From CAYSHJ01 sp964589725 (lineage in GTDB: Bacteria; Planctomycetota; Planctomycetia; Planctomycetales; Planctomycetaceae), in NCBI GenBank assembly GCA_964589725.1, contig CAZPUJ010000145.1, forward strand, positions 1 through 24,662: a stretch of DNA of 24,662 bases, written 5' to 3'. The notes under the pieces are model-generated. The model did no database searches, was not told where the DNA came from, and saw only the letters and a list, made by a program, of their open reading frames with translations. Shown piece after piece: positions 1-7,750 of this stretch. A program made the position numbers and the translations under genes. Within the stretch, counting starts at the first letter, position 1. Every line of letters starts with the position of its first letter.

Positions 1-624
1 CATCGCTGCGTTCATCTCCAAGTTGCCCCAGCTCTTCATCGAGCCGAATGGCTTATGCGTGACGTACCCGGTCCAGTACATGTAAACGATCGTCGGTAGA
101 TTAGCGGCGATCGCCTGGTCGAAGACTTTGAGCCCGGGCGATGCCGCTCCGCGCGGATTTAGGTTCGGCCCCGTCTGCTGTGGATTCAGTCGTCCGAACG
201 AGAACGCATTGCCGAGCAAAAAGTTCGCGCCCCCTTGTTTGAGTTCGTTGAACCCGGCGGTCTGCGAAACGAGCAGCGTCGAGTCGATGACTCCGCTGCT
301 GATCGTGAGCTTCGCGATCTCCTTGCCGTCCAATTTGACGGAGTAGGTGTCTGGGGCGAGCGACCCGGAAGGCAACTCGACAATGGCAGTGCCGACTCGA
401 CCCATGACTTCAAACTTCACGGGCAAGATTCCGGCCTGCGTGGGAACGAATTCGACGGTCGCCTTTTCTGGCTCGGCTAAGCCGACAATCGCCAGTTCCA
501 CCGGCTCATGCACGTAGAACGCCTGCCGCTCCTGTGGAAACAACAACTCCGCCGCCGGAAGTAATGGAGTGGACGCGGCCATCAAGAGCATCAACAACCC
601 AACAATTCTGACGGCGAAGCGCAT
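1..624 (-). CDS. Secreted protein of unknown function (partial, 3' end outside window)
   Basis: The minus-strand frame starts at the ATG at 624 and stays open to base 1, giving 208 codons without a stop. The start is supported by a GGAGGG ribosome binding site about 10 bases upstream. The N-terminus (MRFAVRIVGLLMLLMAAS, then an AxA-type site near residues 23-25) is a typical Sec signal peptide, so the product is probably exported. The mature part begins with a beta-rich stretch of roughly 90 residues resembling an Ig-like or carrier domain, and then a region rich in Gly, Asn and Pro. I do not recognise the family. It lies 196 bases downstream of glgC on the same strand, but nothing links it functionally to glycogen synthesis. 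Confidence 0.75.
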   Translation of the reverse strand, partial: MRFAVRIVGLLMLLMAASTPLLPAAELLFPQERQAFYVHEPVELAIVGLAEPEKATVEFVPTQAGILPVKFEVMGRVGTAIVELPSGSLAPDTYSVKLDGKEIAKLTISSGVIDSTLLVSQTAGFNELKQGGANFLLGNAFSFGRLNPQQTGPNLNPRGAASPGLKVFDQAIAANLPTIVYMYWTGYVTHKPFGSMKSWGNLEMNAAM

Positions 625-820
625 CTCGGCGTCCCTCCTCAATGAGTCGGTTGCACGCATCGCGGAGCGCATGCAGGCCGGCATTGAAGCGACCGGACGT
701 TCTTCGATCAACGGCCATTGCTGATGAAACACGATCAACTGAAAACGTCAGTCCGAGTCAGACTGCCGTTGGTCGCGATGCGAGGACGCGTCGCTTGCCT
801 CTTCAATATCGAGCCGGCAC

Positions 821-2158
821 TCAAGGAATGATTTCGTCTCGGCAACCTTCCTTGAGCATCGACCAACCATCAGGCAAGACGCTGTCTTTGGGAATCACGA
901 TGATGCCGTCACGCACGTAGATCCTCTCGAGATCGCAGTTCGGTTCCAATCCCATGTGGCGTTGAACTTGGACTCCGCGACCGATCGCGCAGTTTTTGTC
1001 GGCGATGACGCCTTCCAACACGCTGTCGGGACCGACTCCCAGACTCGGCCGGCCTTCACGGGCGTTGCGGGCTCGCTGCTCGTTGGAGTCGTACAAGTCG
1101 GCACCCATCAGAATCGAGTTGCGAATCACGACGTTGTTTCCGATCTGACAACGCAGCCCGATCACGCTGTTCTCGATGACACAGCCACGACCGATGATGC
1201 AGCCGTCGGAAATCAGGCTGTTGCTGACCGTCGCACCTTCGATGCGCGTCGAGGGAAGATGTCGCGCTCGCGAGTAAATCGGAGCCTGTTCGTCCGCGAA
1301 ATGGAACGGCGGATTCGCCGACGCCAGCGCCAAGTTCGCATCGAAGAACGAACGGATCGTGCCGACGTCTTCCCAATATCCGTCGTACAAATGCACGGCC
1401 ACGTTCTTCACGCGAATCGACATCGGAAAGACTTCCTTGCCGAAGTCTCGATAGTCGTTCTTCCGCAGCACATCGACCAGGAAGTCGCGGTTGAATAAAT
1501 AAATGCCCATGCTGGCAAGGCAATCGCGACCGCGGCTGGGAATGCCTTTCGATTCGAACCACGCCGGTTCGGTGTGGACCATGCTCAGTTCATCGTCGGT
1601 CGTCGGCTTTTCCAGGAAGCCCTTCACAAAACCATTTTCATCGATCCGCATGATGCCGAACGACCGAGCCGCCTCGCGATGCACCGGCAGCGCGGCGATC
1701 GTGGCATCCGCTCGCGCCTCGACGTGGGTCGCCAACATCTGTTGGTAATTCATGCGATAAATCTGATCGCCCGAAACGATCAGCACATGCTCGATGCCCG
1801 GCTGCTCGAAATACCGCAACTGCTTGCGCACGGCGTCGGCGGTCCCTTGATACCACAGCTCGCCTTCGGAAGTTTGTTGAGCCGCCAGAATCTCAACAAA
1901 CCCGCCGCCGAACCGATCGAACGCATATGTCTGTCGGATGTGCCGATGCAAACTGACCGAGTTGAATTGCGTCAGCAAATAAATCTGATTGATGCCGCTG
2001 TTGATGCAGTTGGAGATCGGAATGTCGATCAATCGAAACTTGCCACCCAACGGCACGGCTGGCTTCGACCGAAACTCCGTCAGCGGAAACAATCGCGATC
2101 CTTGGCCGCCGCCCAAAATGGCGCACACCATTTTTTTCATGCTGTCGCTCTTGCTCAT
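821..2158 (-). CDS. glgC: Glucose-1-phosphate adenylyltransferase (ADP-glucose pyrophosphorylase)
   Basis: The enzyme makes ADP-glucose from glucose-1-phosphate and ATP, the committed step of bacterial glycogen synthesis. The N-terminus carries the nucleotidyltransferase signature AILGGGQGSRLFPLT, followed by KPAVPLGGKFRLIDIPISNC. Further along are GTADAVRKQL and the metal/sugar region VSGDQIYRMNY. The C-terminal third is a left-handed beta-helix with hexapeptide repeats (VSNSLISDGCIIGRGCVIENSVIG). The frame extends upstream to a TTG at 2341, but those 61 residues are not GlgC-like. The ATG at 2158 gives 445 residues, close to the usual 420-440; the ATG at 2140 is the alternative. Neither has a strong ribosome binding site. 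The sequence looks closer to plant/cyanobacterial-type GlgC than to the enteric enzyme, which is an impression from motif wording only. Confidence 0.93.
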   Translation of the reverse strand: MSKSDSMKKMVCAILGGGQGSRLFPLTEFRSKPAVPLGGKFRLIDIPISNCINSGINQIYLLTQFNSVSLHRHIRQTYAFDRFGGGFVEILAAQQTSEGELWYQGTADAVRKQLRYFEQPGIEHVLIVSGDQIYRMNYQQMLATHVEARADATIAALPVHREAARSFGIMRIDENGFVKGFLEKPTTDDELSMVHTEPAWFESKGIPSRGRDCLASMGIYLFNRDFLVDVLRKNDYRDFGKEVFPMSIRVKNVAVHLYDGYWEDVGTIRSFFDANLALASANPPFHFADEQAPIYSRARHLPSTRIEGATVSNSLISDGCIIGRGCVIENSVIGLRCQIGNNVVIRNSILMGADLYDSNEQRARNAREGRPSLGVGPDSVLEGVIADKNCAIGRGVQVQRHMGLEPNCDLERIYVRDGIIVIPKDSVLPDGWSMLKEGCRDEIIP

Positions 2159-2399
2159 GGATAGACGCACAGGTTGTAAGTTCTCGATGGGCGAGATTGT
2201 ATGCCCGTCCGACGTTCGCCTGCTACCTTCCGACAAAACCCTGATCGCTGAAACAGTCGCCCCGTCCCGCTGCGCCGTCGTCGTCAAGGAGAGGCCAGCC
2301 GATGTTGGTTCCAGCCACAGTTGAATCTCAGCCGGATGCAACTTAGAGTTCTTAGCCCGTTTGATCTTCAGTCGACGTCAGCCTGCTGTATGCGGTCAA

Positions 2400-2472
2400 G
2401 GACAGGTAGCTCAGTCGGTAGAGCACAGGACTGAAAATCCTGGTGTCGGCGGTTCGATCCCGCCCCTGTCCA
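2400..2472 (+). tRNA. tRNA-Phe (GAA)
   Basis: A complete cloverleaf can be drawn. The acceptor stem is GGACAGG (2400-2406) paired with CCTGTCC (2465-2471), the D stem GCTC/GAGC, the anticodon stem CAGGA/TCCTG with loop CTGAAAA, and the T stem GGCGG/CCGCC with loop TTCGATC. The anticodon GAA is at 2433-2435. The discriminator base is A2472, and CCA is not encoded. Confidence 0.95.
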
Positions 2473-2534
2473 CTTCACTTTGTAAGTATTCGGCGAAGCC
2501 GTCGGCGGGATGCACCGCGAGTGCGGGCCATCGG

Positions 2535-2631
2535 GTCAGTTTGGACTGAGGGAGGACTTCTCGGACCGGCGTCCGAACTGGCGACTCTTGAGCTGCTTGA
2601 TTTCGGCCCGCAGTGGCTCGATGAGGAGGTC
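2535..2631 (-). pseudogene. Possible IS66-like transposase N-terminal fragment
   Basis: Just beyond the DUF1501 stop codon, the minus strand encodes about 31 residues ending at a TGA. They include LRAEIKQLKSRQFGRRSEKS. This wording (leucine-zipper-like LRAEI..L, then QFGRRSEK) is characteristic of the N-terminal region of IS66-family transposases. There is no start codon of its own and nothing of the rest of the transposase follows. It lies 63 bases from the 3' end of tRNA-Phe. The match is from memory of the motif and is short, so it may be chance. Confidence 0.4.
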
Positions 2632-4063
2632 ACGCCAGCAGCTTCGTCACCACATTCCCATGCACGTCGGTCAAACGAAAATCGCGGCCTTGGAAGCGGT
2701 AGGTCAGCTTGGTGTGGTCGAAGCCGAGCAGGTGCAGGATCGTGGCGTGCAGGTCGTGGACGTGGACTTTGTCGGTGGTCGCGTTGAAGCCGAACTCGTC
2801 GGACTCGCCGAGCGTGAGGCCGGGTTTCACGCCGCCGCCGGCGAGCCACATGCTGAAACAATTCGGGTGATGGTCGCGGCCGTCGTTGCCTCCTTGGACC
2901 ATCGGAGTGCGGCCGAATTCGCCGCCCCAGATGACCAGCGTGTCGTCGAGCAGGCCGCGTTGCTTGAGGTCTCGTAGCAACGCGGCGGCGGGCTTGTCGG
3001 TCGCGCCGCATTGCTCTTTGAGTCCGCCGACCAGGCCGCCGTGATGGTCCCACGCTTCGTGGAAGAGTTGCACGAAACGGACGCCACGTTCGACCAGCCG
3101 CCGAGCCAGCAGACAGTTGTTCGCGAAGCTCGCCTTTCCTGGTTCCGCGCCGTACATCTCCAGGACGTGCTTTGGTTCGTTGGTGATGTCCATCAACTCC
3201 GGCGCGCTGGCCTGCATCCGAGCGGCCATCTCGAAGGCACTGATCCGCGCGGCGATCTCCGGATCGCCGACCACTCCGAGCCGCAGTTCATTCAATTGCC
3301 GCAGCGTGTCGAGTGATTCGCGATTGGTCTGCGAATCGATGCCGCGCGGGTTGTCGAGAAACAACACCGGCTCGCCGGACGACCGGAACAGCACACCGTT
3401 GTTGACCGTCGGCAGAAAGCCGTTGCCCCAATTCGATTGCCCGCCGCTCGGCCCCTTCTTGCCGGACGAGAACACAATGAACCCCGGCAAGTCTTGAGCC
3501 TCGCTCCCCAGGCCGTACATCGTCCACGCGCCGAGGCTCGGCCGACCAAACTGCTGTGCTCCGGTATTCATCATGATCTGCCCCGGAGCATGATTGAACG
3601 CATCCGTGACCATCGACTTCACGATCGCGATGTCGTCCGCGACCTCGGCCAGATGCGGCAGCAACTCCGACAATTCCGCCCCGCAGTTGCCATGTCGACC
3701 GAACTTGAACTTCGGTCCCAGTAGCGTCGAGTTCGGATTGATGAACGCCGCTCGATAATTCTTGATGAGCTCCGGCGGCGGCAGCTTCCCGTCCCACGTC
3801 GCCAACTCCGGCTTGTTGTCGAAAAGTTCCAGATGCGACGGCGCACCGGCCATGAAGAGATAAATCACTCGCTTCGCCTTGGGAGCGAAATGTGGCATCG
3901 GTGCTGTCCGCAGGGACGTCGCAGCAGAAGCAGACTCTGCTCGGTCATTTGCCAGGAGCGATGCCAGCGCCGCCGAGGCCAGGCCGACGCCGCAGTCTCG
4001 AAAGAACCAGCGGCGTGTGATTTGTGGTCGGAACGAATTGATCTGAGGTTGGAAATGAAGCAT
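2630..4063 (-). CDS. DUF1501 domain protein, Tat-exported
   Basis: A 477-residue protein of the DUF1501 family, which is expanded in planctomycetes and distantly related to the alkaline phosphatase/sulfatase fold. The biochemical role is not established. The N-terminus has a twin-arginine signal (TRRWFFRDCGVGLASAALAS, RR at residues 17-18), so export of the folded protein is likely. Family-typical stretches follow: RVIYLFMAGAPSHLELFDNKP, GGEFGRTPMVQGGNDGRDHH, WLAGGGVKPGLTLGESDEFG, and near the end DLHATILHLLGFDHTKLTYR. The length is normal. The gene lies 98 bases downstream of the PSCyt1/DUF1549/DUF1553 gene on the same strand. This pairing recurs in planctomycetes and suggests co-transcription and a shared role in the periplasm. 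Confidence 0.93.
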   Translation of the reverse strand: MLHFQPQINSFRPQITRRWFFRDCGVGLASAALASLLANDRAESASAATSLRTAPMPHFAPKAKRVIYLFMAGAPSHLELFDNKPELATWDGKLPPPELIKNYRAAFINPNSTLLGPKFKFGRHGNCGAELSELLPHLAEVADDIAIVKSMVTDAFNHAPGQIMMNTGAQQFGRPSLGAWTMYGLGSEAQDLPGFIVFSSGKKGPSGGQSNWGNGFLPTVNNGVLFRSSGEPVLFLDNPRGIDSQTNRESLDTLRQLNELRLGVVGDPEIAARISAFEMAARMQASAPELMDITNEPKHVLEMYGAEPGKASFANNCLLARRLVERGVRFVQLFHEAWDHHGGLVGGLKEQCGATDKPAAALLRDLKQRGLLDDTLVIWGGEFGRTPMVQGGNDGRDHHPNCFSMWLAGGGVKPGLTLGESDEFGFNATTDKVHVHDLHATILHLLGFDHTKLTYRFQGRDFRLTDVHGNVVTKLLA

Positions 4064-4161
4064 GACCGAATCTCAGCAAAAAGTTTTGGGAACGCTGATC
4101 GGCACTAATCTGCACTGATCGGATCAGCGAAGATTAGCGGGGATGAGAGTTCTGTGTTTTC
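4064..4161. repeat. Intergenic repeat-like sequence between the cytochrome and DUF1501 genes
   Basis: The 98-base spacer contains two direct copies of CTGATCGG (4095-4102 and 4115-4122). Around them are CACTAATCTGCACTGAT and GAAGATTAGCGG, variants of a GATTAG/CTAATC theme in both orientations. It resembles short dispersed repeats, but no perfect hairpin or terminator is visible. The function is unknown. Confidence 0.4.
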
Positions 4162-7100
4162 TCATTCTCTTGTGACGGTTTCATCGAGATTCAACAGCAC
4201 GCGAGCCACGATCGTCCAAGCCGCAGCGTCGGCTGGAGACGTGTTACTCGGCAACAGCGGCAGGTTGGCAGGATCGTTCGCAGCGAGTTCCCACGGCTTG
4301 GCATCGACAGCGGAAAATTTTTCTCGCTGTTGGGCGAGCAGTTTGAGCAGCATGTCGCGTTCAACGTTGCTCAGTTCGCGCGAAACGCAGCGGCGAAAGG
4401 CAAATGTCATCCGGCTAATGTCATCAGAGCCGCCATCGCGCAAAGTCAGCAGCGCCAGCGAGCGGGCGCATTCGAGGAAGACGACTTCATTGAGTGTCGT
4501 CAGGGCTTGCAGCGGCGTGTTGCTGCGAGTTCGTTTGACGCATGCGACGTCGGCGTTAGGTGTGTCGAAGTTGGTCAGCATTGGGTATGGAGTCGAACGG
4601 CGGCGGAAGGTGTAAAGGCCGCGCCGATAGCGGTCGGGGCCGGTTTCCTCGGTCCATGTGAACGGGCCGTAGCTCGCGGGGGGCTGATACAGAAACGCAG
4701 GCGATGGCGAGAAAATCGCGGGGCCGCCAAGCTTCTGGTTGAGCAAGCCGCTCGCGGCGAGTGCGATGTCGCGAACGATTTCGCCCTCGACGCGCTGACG
4801 CGGGAAGCGCGCGAGCAAGCGGTTGAATTGGTCACGCTCGTAAAGTTCCGGCGTGACTCGGCTACTTTGGCGGTACGTCGCGCTGAGCGTGATGAGTCGG
4901 TGCAGATGCTTGAAGCTCCAGCCGGAGTCCATGAACTCGACGGCCAGCCAGTCGAGTAGTTCGGGATGACTTGGCGGATCGGACTGCAAGCCGAAATCTT
5001 CGGGCGTGCTGACGAGGCCGATGCCGAAGTACGCTTGCCAGACGCGGTTGACGATCACTCGCGCGGTCGTCGGGCTGTGCCGGTCGGTCAGCCAGCGTGC
5101 GAAGGCGAGGCGACCCTCGGTCGCGCTTTGCCTGGTCCGCTCTCCCAAAGGGAGAGGGAGAAAGGCGGGGAAGCCCGGTGTTACTGGCTTAGTCGGCTTC
5201 AAGAAGTCGCCGCGCATGAGCACTCGCGTGTCGCGCGGCATCTCGCGCGGCACGAGCACAAGCTGAGTCGAGCCGCTCGGCCACTGTCGCCACAACGCTT
5301 CGATGCGGTCGTTGAGCGGCTTGAATTCGGCGACGGTCGTGCGCCAGTGCGAGAAGACCGCAGCGTGTTGAGCAACAGACCGTCGCTCGCGCGGGATCGA
5401 CAAAGCAGTGCGGACCAGTACCGGCAACGGATCGGCGACGGGCGATATCGCCGATGTCACCGACAATCGGAAGCGGCCGAGGTTGTGGTTCATATGGTCG
5501 TCGCTATTCCAACCGCCGTGATTCTGCTTCAAGTGGACATGCAAAGTCGTGCCCCCCTCGTCGCCGACCGGCCTCTCGAAGACGAAGACCGCCTGGCGCG
5601 GTTGATTGCGTCGGCCCGGACCAGCGTCGATGCCCCACGCCGTTTCGTCCTGGCCGTCGATCGCGAAATCGACAGAGCCAGTGACTCGGCGTTTGTCAGT
5701 CTTGTCGAAAAAATTCGGTTCGAGCACTCGTTCGTCGTTCGCGTAGTCGGCAGTCGCCGAGACGAGTTTGACAGCTTGCTTCGGCGCGGGGGACGGGCCG
5801 GCGTAGTCGGCTTCGACAGTGATCTCGGTCAGTGCGCACGTCCCTTTGAACGAGCGGCCCGGTCCGCCGCATGGCAGATTTGGGTCGTTGAGTAACTCCA
5901 GCCGAATCGCCGTGATGTTCTTCAAGTCGAGACGCTGCGAAGCGAAGTGCGCGGTGAATTTCGTCGGCGCGTAACCGGCCGCGACGATCGAGCCGTCGTC
6001 TTGATCGAAATACCGCTGCCCGTTGTCACCGATGTGATGGAGCTTAAGCGTCGTCCACGCCGAAGTCGTTTGACTTCGGGCCGAGTCCAAATCCGCGTCC
6101 GATCTCAGGCCGTCGGAAGTCTCACGACTTCGGCTACGTTCGCTACGTTCCCATTCATCAAGACGCTTTACCCAATCGGGCGTTGCGCCGCGTAGTTCCT
6201 CTTCCATTTCGGTCATCTGTTGGCGCAGGTCGTTGATCTGCATGCGTTCGGCTTCGGTGTAGACGACCGATTGCGCTTCGTGGTCGTTGTTGAGGAACGC
6301 GAACACCCGGTAGTACTCCTCCTGTGTGAGCGGGTCGTACTTGTGGTTGTGACACTGAGCACACTGGATCGTCAGGCCGAGCATCGCCTTGCCGACGGCA
6401 TCCAAGCGATCGAACATCGCGTCCATGCGGAACTGTTCGGGATCGACGCCGCCTTCCTCGTTCAGCATCGAATGCCGCAAGAATCCGGTCGCGACGACTT
6501 GATCCTGTGTGGCGTTCGGCAACAGGTCACCGGCGAGTTGCTCGATCAGGAATTGGTCATACGGCAGATCGCGATTGAACGCGCTGACGACCCAGTCGCG
6601 ATAAAACCAGACTTGCCGCGACTTGTCCTTTTCAAAACCGTCCGAGTCGGCGTACCTCGACGCGTCGAGCCAATGCCGGCCCCAGCGTTCCCCGTGATGC
6701 GGCGATGCCAGCAAGCGATCGACCTGCCGAGCGAACGCATCGGGCGAGACATCGGCCACGAACGCATCGACCTCTGCCGGCGTCGGCGGTAAGCCGACCA
6801 AATCGAGGCTCAACCGGCGCAGCCACGTGACCTTATCGGTCTCCGGTGAGGGACTAAGGTTTTCCGACTCGAGCAGCGCGAGGATGAAGCGGTCGAGAGG
6901 ATTTTCGATTTTTGATTTTTGATTTTTGAGTGCGGGCACCGCGGGCCGCACCGGTGGCCGAAAAGCCCAGTGGTTTTTCTTCGCGCTGTCCAAATCCGGA
7001 GAAGCACTCTCCGGCCAGTCGACCCCTTGATCGACCCACGCTCGCAAGATGGCGACTTGCTCGGCGGATAATCGGTCTCCCTCCGGAGGCATCTTGATGT

Positions 7101-7446
7101 CCGGATCAAGTCCTGCGACGTACCGGATCAGCGGGCTCTCGGCACTCTTGCCGGGGACAATCGCGGGGCCGATCTGGCCACCCATGAGTGCCGACGCCTT
7201 GTGATCGAGCCGAAATGTCGACTCCTGCTTTTTCGGCCCGTGGCACGAGTAACACTTCGCCACGAAAAGCGGCTGGACGTCGTTGACGAAGTTGATCTTC
7301 TTCGTCGCGGCCGGCGGGAGTTCTTCATCACCATTGGCGCTAGGGCTGTGGTCCCAGTAACAAATCCACAATGCCATAAAGACCGCCGCGGCGATCAGCG
7401 CGCTCCCGCGAATAGCCGGGACGGCAGGACATTCCCAAGGTTTCAT
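4162..7446 (-). CDS. PSCyt1/DUF1549/DUF1553 cytochrome c-domain protein
   Basis: A 1094-residue planctomycete multi-domain haem protein. The ATG at 7446 is preferred because GAGGA lies about 10 bases upstream; the frame opens 15 codons earlier without support. Residues 12-30 form a hydrophobic signal/anchor segment. A planctomycete cytochrome c domain (PSCyt1) follows, with the haem motif CYSCH at 65-69 and the distal KMPPEGD. DUF1549 covers about 180-400 (NPLDRFILALLE, GERWGRHWLDASRYADSDG, CAQCH at 362-366). A variable or carbohydrate-binding-like middle region comes next, then DUF1553 (RLAFARWLTDRHSPTTARVIVNRVWQ onwards) to the end. The exact reaction is unknown; roles in degradation of complex carbon with electron transfer have been proposed. 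Three short repeats are embedded in frame, at residues about 172-182, 432-462 and 754-769. It is probably co-transcribed with the downstream DUF1501 gene. Confidence 0.93.
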   Translation of the reverse strand: MKPWECPAVPAIRGSALIAAAVFMALWICYWDHSPSANGDEELPPAATKKINFVNDVQPLFVAKCYSCHGPKKQESTFRLDHKASALMGGQIGPAIVPGKSAESPLIRYVAGLDPDIKMPPEGDRLSAEQVAILRAWVDQGVDWPESASPDLDSAKKNHWAFRPPVRPAVPALKNQKSKIENPLDRFILALLESENLSPSPETDKVTWLRRLSLDLVGLPPTPAEVDAFVADVSPDAFARQVDRLLASPHHGERWGRHWLDASRYADSDGFEKDKSRQVWFYRDWVVSAFNRDLPYDQFLIEQLAGDLLPNATQDQVVATGFLRHSMLNEEGGVDPEQFRMDAMFDRLDAVGKAMLGLTIQCAQCHNHKYDPLTQEEYYRVFAFLNNDHEAQSVVYTEAERMQINDLRQQMTEMEEELRGATPDWVKRLDEWERSERSRSRETSDGLRSDADLDSARSQTTSAWTTLKLHHIGDNGQRYFDQDDGSIVAAGYAPTKFTAHFASQRLDLKNITAIRLELLNDPNLPCGGPGRSFKGTCALTEITVEADYAGPSPAPKQAVKLVSATADYANDERVLEPNFFDKTDKRRVTGSVDFAIDGQDETAWGIDAGPGRRNQPRQAVFVFERPVGDEGGTTLHVHLKQNHGGWNSDDHMNHNLGRFRLSVTSAISPVADPLPVLVRTALSIPRERRSVAQHAAVFSHWRTTVAEFKPLNDRIEALWRQWPSGSTQLVLVPREMPRDTRVLMRGDFLKPTKPVTPGFPAFLPLPLGERTRQSATEGRLAFARWLTDRHSPTTARVIVNRVWQAYFGIGLVSTPEDFGLQSDPPSHPELLDWLAVEFMDSGWSFKHLHRLITLSATYRQSSRVTPELYERDQFNRLLARFPRQRVEGEIVRDIALAASGLLNQKLGGPAIFSPSPAFLYQPPASYGPFTWTEETGPDRYRRGLYTFRRRSTPYPMLTNFDTPNADVACVKRTRSNTPLQALTTLNEVVFLECARSLALLTLRDGGSDDISRMTFAFRRCVSRELSNVERDMLLKLLAQQREKFSAVDAKPWELAANDPANLPLLPSNTSPADAAAWTIVARVLLNLDETVTRE
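5140..5156. repeat. Palindrome embedded in frame in the DUF1553 part
   Basis: A perfect 7-bp inverted repeat, CTCTCCC/GGGAGAG, with a 3-base AAA loop inside the coding sequence. The surrounding frame reads FLPLPLGERTRQSATEG, a low-complexity stretch just before the conserved RLAFARWLT motif of DUF1553. It looks like an inserted repeat rather than family sequence. Confidence 0.6.
6061..6150. repeat. Paired GAAGTC palindromes and a 9-bp tandem repeat embedded in frame
   Basis: CGAAGTC/GACTTCG with a 4-base loop (6061-6078) and GAAGTC/GACTTC with a 4-base loop (6116-6131) are separated by about 37 bases. They are followed by two exact copies of GCTACGTTC (6133-6141 and 6142-6150). All of this is translated on the minus strand as a Ser/Arg/Asp-rich stretch that starts with ERSERSRSRE, lying between the conserved DUF1549 part and the middle domain. 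Confidence 0.65.
6905..6930. repeat. AAAAATC heptamer tandem repeat embedded in frame
   Basis: On the minus strand the unit AAAAATC is repeated about three times in tandem. It is read through as LKNQKSKIENP immediately before the conserved NPLDRFI motif that opens DUF1549. Three units make 21 bases, so the frame is kept. The same kind of repeat occurs in the paralogous gene near 24090-24127. Confidence 0.7.
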
Positions 7447-7750
7447 GACGTTGAGTCCTCTAAGGCAAACGCAAAAAGACCTCACGACCAAAACGGTTTC
7501 CGAAATTCACCCAGCTTCGCGCCCAGCACCGTCGTCACGCCGGATCGGTCTTCGCGGCCGATACAGTTTGACGATCTTTCAGGTTCAACGGAATCGACCG
7601 CATACGGCCGAATGATCGGACAATGTAATTGGCTCACGCCGGATCGATGGGTGGCCGAGAATTGTGACACCCATTGTTCTTGGTTGGAGTCACACCTTCA
7701 GGCGGTCTGACAACCGTGTCAAACCGGAACTTCAACCTGAGGATCGCAAT
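7447..7750. other. Divergent intergenic region between the cytochrome and FHA genes
   Basis: This is the 304-base space between two divergently transcribed genes and must hold both promoters. I cannot assign -35/-10 boxes with confidence. It contains a dyad TCAG-GCGGT-CTGA (7698-7710) about 40 bases before the FHA start, and the FHA ribosome binding site at 7739-7743. Confidence 0.5.

Noticed and set aside
956..1498. Long plus-strand open frame (180 codons) opposite glgC
   Set aside because: It lies wholly inside glgC on the other strand, has no family motifs, and is explained by the GC-rich codon usage of glgC.
4966..5895. 309-codon plus-strand frame opposite the PSCyt1/DUF1553 gene
   Set aside because: It is rich in Arg/Ala without recognisable motifs, while the minus strand shows continuous family motifs over the same bases.
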